Below are positions 41,159 to 44,525 of a stretch of DNA of 44,525 nucleotides, in pieces. This stretch comes from Scytonema sp. UIC 10036. GTDB taxonomy: Bacteria > Cyanobacteriota > Cyanobacteriia > Cyanobacteriales > Nostocaceae. The position numbers were made by a program, and so were the translations under genes. Every line of letters starts with the position of its first letter. Within the stretch, counting starts at the first letter, position 1. The notes under the pieces were generated by a model. That model made no database searches. It saw only the letters and a list, made by a program, of their open reading frames with translations, and was not told the DNA's origin. Where the stretch lies: positions 1-44,525 of the forward strand of contig NZ_WJFC01000101.1 in the NCBI RefSeq assembly GCF_009725235.1, in the 5' to 3' direction.

Positions 41159-42532
41159 TCAAATAGCTTGAAAACGTAGTAAATCGTCAGAAATCCTAGG
41201 GAAACTGTATTCATAGCCATCAGAGCAATGAATAAGTTTAACGTGTCGTTGAGCGACAGCAATCCGATGACCGCTAATCAACACTTCTACCCCTTTCTCG
41301 GTAGGTGTTTTCACCCTGGCACGATAAATTCCTGCTTTAACGTGCTTACGATCCTGATTCAGAAAGCAAATCACGTAATCACCTGTAGTAGCATGAGTAT
41401 ATTTCTGATTTTTGGCTACTAACTTAACTTCTTTTTTTCCAGTGATGGGATTCTTTTTCACACTGGCTATGGCAGGAAAGCCCTTGGCATTAACTCTTTG
41501 TACCTGTCTTGTTCCATGACCTTTACAAGTGACTCGCAATGGTTGGCATATTCGTAATTTAACGATTTGGTCAGTTCCCACACAAGAACTGTCGAGCCAG
41601 TGCTGTTTGGGTAATCCACTTTGAATCCGAATCATTTTAGTAGATGCACCATTACCTGAGATCACTGGCAACCCAAATTGATGTGCCATTTCAAATATTG
41701 CTTTACGAGTTGAATTAACTGCTGCAGCATCTGATAATGATTTTTTCTGATGGGATTTAATCTTTTTGAGAATTTCTGGTTTGTTTTTCAGAAATTGCTC
41801 TACTGGTTTGGTGCCTTTTTTTTGGTTACATTTTTCACAAGATAAGGTGAAATTAGAAAAGCGTTCGCTACCACCTCGCGAACGGCAGTGAATATGTTCA
41901 ATTTGTAGGGGTACATCTGTCTTACCGCAATATGCACATTCTCTTCCCCAATGTTCTAGGAGTGCTTCGCGTAGAGTATAGCCGAATAACGTACCCTGTT
42001 GATATTCGATGCTCTCTATGTCAGGATTTTCTAATTTTTGCAGATCGAATTTGACGGATTCAATTGCAATAGATTTAATTGGTGCTACCTTAAGCAATCG
42101 CTTAATCCAAGTTTCAGTAGTTAACAGGCGATGTCTTAAAGATGGTGGTAGCCAACCAGAGGGCTTTTTGCGAGCGAAGCGTTTTTTGCGATAGCGAAGT
42201 TTTCTTGACCTTCTAGAACGTCGAACACCTGCTCTCTTGATTAATTCCATTTTAATGGCTAATCCCCGATGTTCTAATTCCATTGCCCACACGACTTCAT
42301 TTTTCTTTAAATCTACAAGGGAGATGCCCGTGAATTTCGCTCCTGGATCGACACGTAATTCTAAATATAGCTCTACGTTTTCATCTACCTCCTTCTCTAA
42401 AATTAGAGTAAATGGAAACAACTTAAGTTTTTTAGCTTTGCCTTGGGATTGTAAAATCCTCGCTCTAACTGGTGTTGTTGGTTTGAGTATTTTTCCATTT
42501 TTACTAAGAACAAACACAGAATTAGTAATCAT
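41159..42532 (-). CDS. iscB: IscB RNA-guided nuclease (RuvC split by HNH)
   Basis: 457 residues from ATG 42532, supported by GGGAG eight bases upstream; the frame is open to 42589. N-terminal domain 'VFVLSKNGKILKPTTPVRAR' then 'ILQSQGKAKK', a PLMP-type domain; RuvC-I 'ELRVDPGAKFTGISLV'; Arg-rich bridge helix 'RRSRRSRKLRYRKKRF'; RuvC-II 'SIAIESVKFD'; HNH 'CAYCGKTDVPLQIEHIHCRS' with 'LSCEKCNQKKG' completing the zinc ribbon; RuvC-III 'KQHWLDSSCVG'. All catalytic residues seem intact. IscB is the ancestor of Cas9, is encoded by IS200/IS605-like elements and cuts DNA guided by an omega-RNA. No tnpA is present in the window, and the protein-coding end abuts the transporter gene without visible right-end DNA. 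Confidence 0.92.
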   Translation of the reverse strand: MITNSVFVLSKNGKILKPTTPVRARILQSQGKAKKLKLFPFTLILEKEVDENVELYLELRVDPGAKFTGISLVDLKKNEVVWAMELEHRGLAIKMELIKRAGVRRSRRSRKLRYRKKRFARKKPSGWLPPSLRHRLLTTETWIKRLLKVAPIKSIAIESVKFDLQKLENPDIESIEYQQGTLFGYTLREALLEHWGRECAYCGKTDVPLQIEHIHCRSRGGSERFSNFTLSCEKCNQKKGTKPVEQFLKNKPEILKKIKSHQKKSLSDAAAVNSTRKAIFEMAHQFGLPVISGNGASTKMIRIQSGLPKQHWLDSSCVGTDQIVKLRICQPLRVTCKGHGTRQVQRVNAKGFPAIASVKKNPITGKKEVKLVAKNQKYTHATTGDYVICFLNQDRKHVKAGIYRARVKTPTEKGVEVLISGHRIAVAQRHVKLIHCSDGYEYSFPRISDDLLRFQAI

Positions 42533-42544
42533 TTGATTAACTCC

Positions 42545-42840
42545 CATTCGGGGTATAGTTTGCCTCGACACTGCTTTTAAACTTCTCAAAAAGGTTCGGT
42601 GTTACACTATCGCAATGTAGTTATGTTCCTCCCTCGACGCTTGGGACTGGCTCATCCCATTAAGTCATGATTTAAAAGCGGACTTAAACCTTTGCAGGTA
42701 ATGCAGAATCAACAGTTCTGCACTGAGTCTTGGTGAAGTCAGTTCACCGGATTACTCCGATTTACTACGGATTTCTCCGTTTTGCAAACTTCTCGAATAA
42801 CGCAGGGTTTCGTGTATCCTTGATAAACTCAAGGAAAAGA
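42545..42840 (-). ncRNA. Predicted omega-RNA scaffold upstream of iscB
   Basis: Hairpins, listed 5' to 3' on the minus strand: CTCAAG-TCTTTTC-CTTGAG (about 42830-42848), ACGGA-GAAA-TCCGT (42767-42780) and CGGA-GTAA-TCCG (42748-42759), both with GNRA loops, GGTGAA-CTGAC-TTCACC (42732-42748), TGCAGAA-CTGTTGA-TTCTGCA (42702-42722), AAGTC...GACTT (42662-42685) and GGGA...TCCC (42644-42659). Omega-RNAs are encoded just 5' of iscB, with the guide at the 5' end. The guide would lie around 42840-42870; its exact limits cannot be read here. Confidence 0.7.
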
Positions 42841-43001
42841 CTTGAGATATGAGCCAAGGAATTAAATACTAAGCAGTTGTCAGAGTGAATGCAAGATGCT
42901 ATTGTAAAAAATTCGTAGCATTTTTACTAAAAAATGTAACTTAAGATACTGCTTGATATAGTCATTGGCATAGCAAAAGTTTATCGGCAAACCATTAAAT
43001 T

Positions 43002-43946
43002 GTGAATAACTTGAATTCGCCTTTTTTGCCCGATATGGTAGATATCTGGCAGCAAACCATGAATTGGACTCCCACAGTCCAGCAGCAAGAGCTGTTTCAA
43101 AAGCTTTACGAGTTAATTTTATCCGGGAACAGCCAGCAGAATTTGACCCGCATTACCGATCCTCAAGAGTTTTGGGAGAAGCATCTTTGGGATTCTCTAC
43201 GGGGAATTGCTTTTTTGCTTTCAGGACAAACACAAGAAAACACAGGGGACAAAGAAGACTCCACTCCCTCATCTTCCCCAATCCAAAATCCCCATTGCCC
43301 CTTATCCCCAGAGGGGGCCCCGAGTTCCCCAATCCAAAATCCCCATTGCCCCTTATCCCCAGAGGGGGCCCCGAGTTCCCCAATCCAAAATCCCCAATCC
43401 AAAATCCAAAATCCAAAATCCAAAATCCAAAATTCCCAATCCCCCACATTCATCGACATTGGAACTGGTGCGGGTTTTCCAGGTATCCCAGTAGCCATGA
43501 CGGTTGCTCATAGCACTGTAACTCTTCTAGATTCCACTCGGAAAAAAATCGCTTTTCTCGATCGCGTGAAAGACGAGCTTCACCTGAGCAACATTAAAAC
43601 AGTGACTGGTAGAGCAGAAGAGATTAGCCATCAGATCCAACATCGGCAACAGTATGATGTTGCTCTCATCCGTGCTGTCGGAACAGCTTCTGTGTGCGCT
43701 GAGTATACCTTACCGTTGTTGAAACAGGACGGGCTAGCCGTCATTTACCGGGGTAATTGGACGGAAGATGAAGCAAAATCTTTAGAAAATGCCGTTCAAC
43801 AACTAGGTGGGACAATTGAATCAGTGGAAGAATTTAAAACTCCCCTCACTCAAAGCATTCGTCACTGTCTTTACTTACGGAAAATAGCAACTACCCCATC
43901 TCAGTTCCCTCGTGCTATTGGTGTCCCCACGCAAAAACCCCTTTAA
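43002..43946 (+). CDS. rsmG: 16S rRNA (guanine-527-N7) methyltransferase RsmG with repeat insertion
   Basis: 314 residues from GTG 43002; ATG 43035 is an alternative, but the sequence LPDMVDIW usually begins a few residues after the start. RsmG methylates G527 of 16S rRNA using SAM. Landmarks: 'NLTRITDPQEFWEKHLWDSL' (residues 47-66), SAM motif 'FIDIGTGAGFPGIP' (150-163), 'LLDSTRKKIAFLDRV' and 'VALIRAVGTA'. Residues 77-147 are an extra Pro/Ser/Gln/Asn-rich stretch with two 17-residue repeats (PSSPIQNPHCPLSPEGA), which is repeat DNA kept in frame. The rest of the domain is normal, so the enzyme may still fold, the insertion forming a loop between the N-terminal helices and the Rossmann fold. 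Confidence 0.9.
   Translation: MNNLNSPFLPDMVDIWQQTMNWTPTVQQQELFQKLYELILSGNSQQNLTRITDPQEFWEKHLWDSLRGIAFLLSGQTQENTGDKEDSTPSSSPIQNPHCPLSPEGAPSSPIQNPHCPLSPEGAPSSPIQNPQSKIQNPKSKIQNSQSPTFIDIGTGAGFPGIPVAMTVAHSTVTLLDSTRKKIAFLDRVKDELHLSNIKTVTGRAEEISHQIQHRQQYDVALIRAVGTASVCAEYTLPLLKQDGLAVIYRGNWTEDEAKSLENAVQQLGGTIESVEEFKTPLTQSIRHCLYLRKIATTPSQFPRAIGVPTQKPL
43230..43442. repeat. Repeat insertion inside rsmG
   Basis: Two 51-bp units (about 43274-43324 and 43325-43375; CCCAATCCAAAATCCCC..., ...CAGAGGGGGCCCCGAG) followed by AAAATCC heptamers (43381-43432). CAGAGGGGGCCCC is itself hairpin-forming. 213 bp is a multiple of three, so the rsmG frame survives. Confidence 0.88.
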
Positions 43947-43964
43947 ACATGAGACCCCTCATCT

Positions 43965-44098
43965 TGTTCCCTCATCTCGTTCCTGGGCTGCAGCCTGGGA
44001 ATGCTTACCGGGAGGCTCCGCCTCCAGTATGCAACTAGCGCTCGGCAGAGCTTCGCGATCTGCATTTCTAGGTAGAACCATCGGATCGAGAGGCTAGA
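43965..44098. repeat. GC-rich hairpin repeat cluster 3' of rsmG
   Basis: TCCTGGGCTGCAGCCTGGGA (about 43980-43999) is nearly self-complementary, and GGAGGC-TCC-GCCTCC (about 44011-44025) is a perfect hairpin, followed by further short GC-rich pieces (GCGCTCGGCAGAGCTTCGCG). This looks like a dispersed cyanobacterial repeat module and may terminate rsmG transcription. Confidence 0.65.
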
Positions 44099-44525
44099 GA
44101 TTGGCACACAAGGGGTTGTAGAACTCAGATTTGGTACCTGCCTTCCGCACCCTAAGTGTCACATACAAAAAAACAAAGAGAAAATTGTACAGAATAACTA
44201 AAGAAAAAGTAGAGTGCAATCAAATAGTTGAAAATTTATAGCATTAAGAAAAAAGTCAGTAGAGATATATTCCCATTCTCAATAAGGATGCAATCCTGTT
44301 GAAGATTGAGTCACGAAAATAAAAGAAATAGAAAAATTTGAGTTTTCTCAAAAGAAATATAGAAGAATTGACACAGAATCGCGAAGGAGAATTCTGTTGT
44401 TATGTTGTCGATTAGTCATCTAATTAGATTTTTAAAATGCATAGTTTCTCCATCAAGGAGCTATTTTTACTCTAGAAAATAGCTTTAAATAATTATGTCT
44501 AATAATTTCTTTGTCAGCCTTATAT
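44099..44525. other. Terminal intergenic region, no gene supported
   Basis: About 425 bases, AT-rich. TTGACA at 44368-44373 followed by the inverted repeat ACAGAAT...ATTCTGT (about 44374-44397), with GGAG and ATG 44402 close by, could be the promoter region of a gene beyond the window; the frame from 44402 is only 25 codons. Nothing else is recognised. Confidence 0.45.

Noticed and set aside
41155..41262. Longer N-terminus for the amino-acid-binding lipoprotein
   Set aside because: It would overlap the iscB coding end in another frame, and the lipoprotein signal starts properly at 41154 or 41148.
43153..43513. Several long frames on both strands across the rsmG repeat insertion
   Set aside because: They arise because the repeats lack stops in most frames; the rsmG frame has the conserved domains on both sides.

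Overview
The window looks like the chromosome of a filamentous, probably heterocyst-forming cyanobacterium. Evidence read from the sequence: frequent GCGATCGC (HIP1-type) octamers, long tracts of degenerate heptamer repeats (LTRR/STRR type) between genes, and a cyanobacterial gene set (phytol-kinase-like protein, GUN4 domain, NrtR/NAD cluster, EAD1 and AAA_35-type ATPases). No tRNA, rRNA or CRISPR array was seen. The genus cannot be fixed from this alone.

Layout. (1) 1-4.9 kb: small core genes (TspO-like, VanX-type dipeptidase, YidD, phytol-kinase-like, a secreted His-rich protein, a membrane protein and a 50-residue conserved protein), separated by heptamer repeats. (2) 5.2-10.3 kb: an NAD cofactor cluster. 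A nicotinate phosphoribosyltransferase and NadD are fused in one frame, followed by the regulator NrtR, a PchB/chorismate-mutase-like protein and glutamine-dependent NAD synthetase. A 21-bp perfect palindrome overlaps a TTGACA promoter in front of the cluster and is the best candidate NrtR operator. (3) 10.3-35.4 kb: an accessory, defence-like island. It holds a decayed Uma2 nuclease gene, a solitary beta-class DNA methyltransferase, an EAD1-ATPase coupled to an AAA/coiled-coil/TM/TPR/GUN4 protein, a PD-(D/E)XK protein inside an array of four paralogous genes of unknown function plus several decayed pieces, a PLD-SNF2 helicase-nuclease, and a 2396-residue protein joining a complete sigma-70 factor to a STAND-like ATPase. 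(4) 36.2-41.2 kb: a branched-chain/neutral amino-acid ABC transporter, read leftwards (binding protein, two permeases, two ATPases). (5) 41.2-42.9 kb: an IscB (RuvC/HNH) gene with a predicted omega-RNA region just upstream, its stop codon a few bases before the transporter binding-protein start. (6) 43.0-43.9 kb: rsmG with a repeat-derived insertion, then repeat-rich non-coding DNA to the end.

The most promising undescribed system is the two-gene minus-strand unit at 24.7-35.4 kb, sigma-70/ATPase fusion followed by PLD-SNF2 helicase. The inference is a stress- or invader-sensing NTPase that redirects RNA polymerase and is paired with a DNA-remodelling nuclease. Second is the birth-and-death array at 18.2-24.8 kb. 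Its genes encode a predicted DUF3102-like plus ribbon-helix-helix-like protein, each preceded by a short reading frame that overlaps a conserved hairpin; two units form an apparently exact 1208-bp tandem duplication. A third theme is short repeats captured inside reading frames (PncB-NadD linker, RsmG insertion, YidD tail, LivM tail). All functional statements rest on motif recognition by eye; no database search was run.
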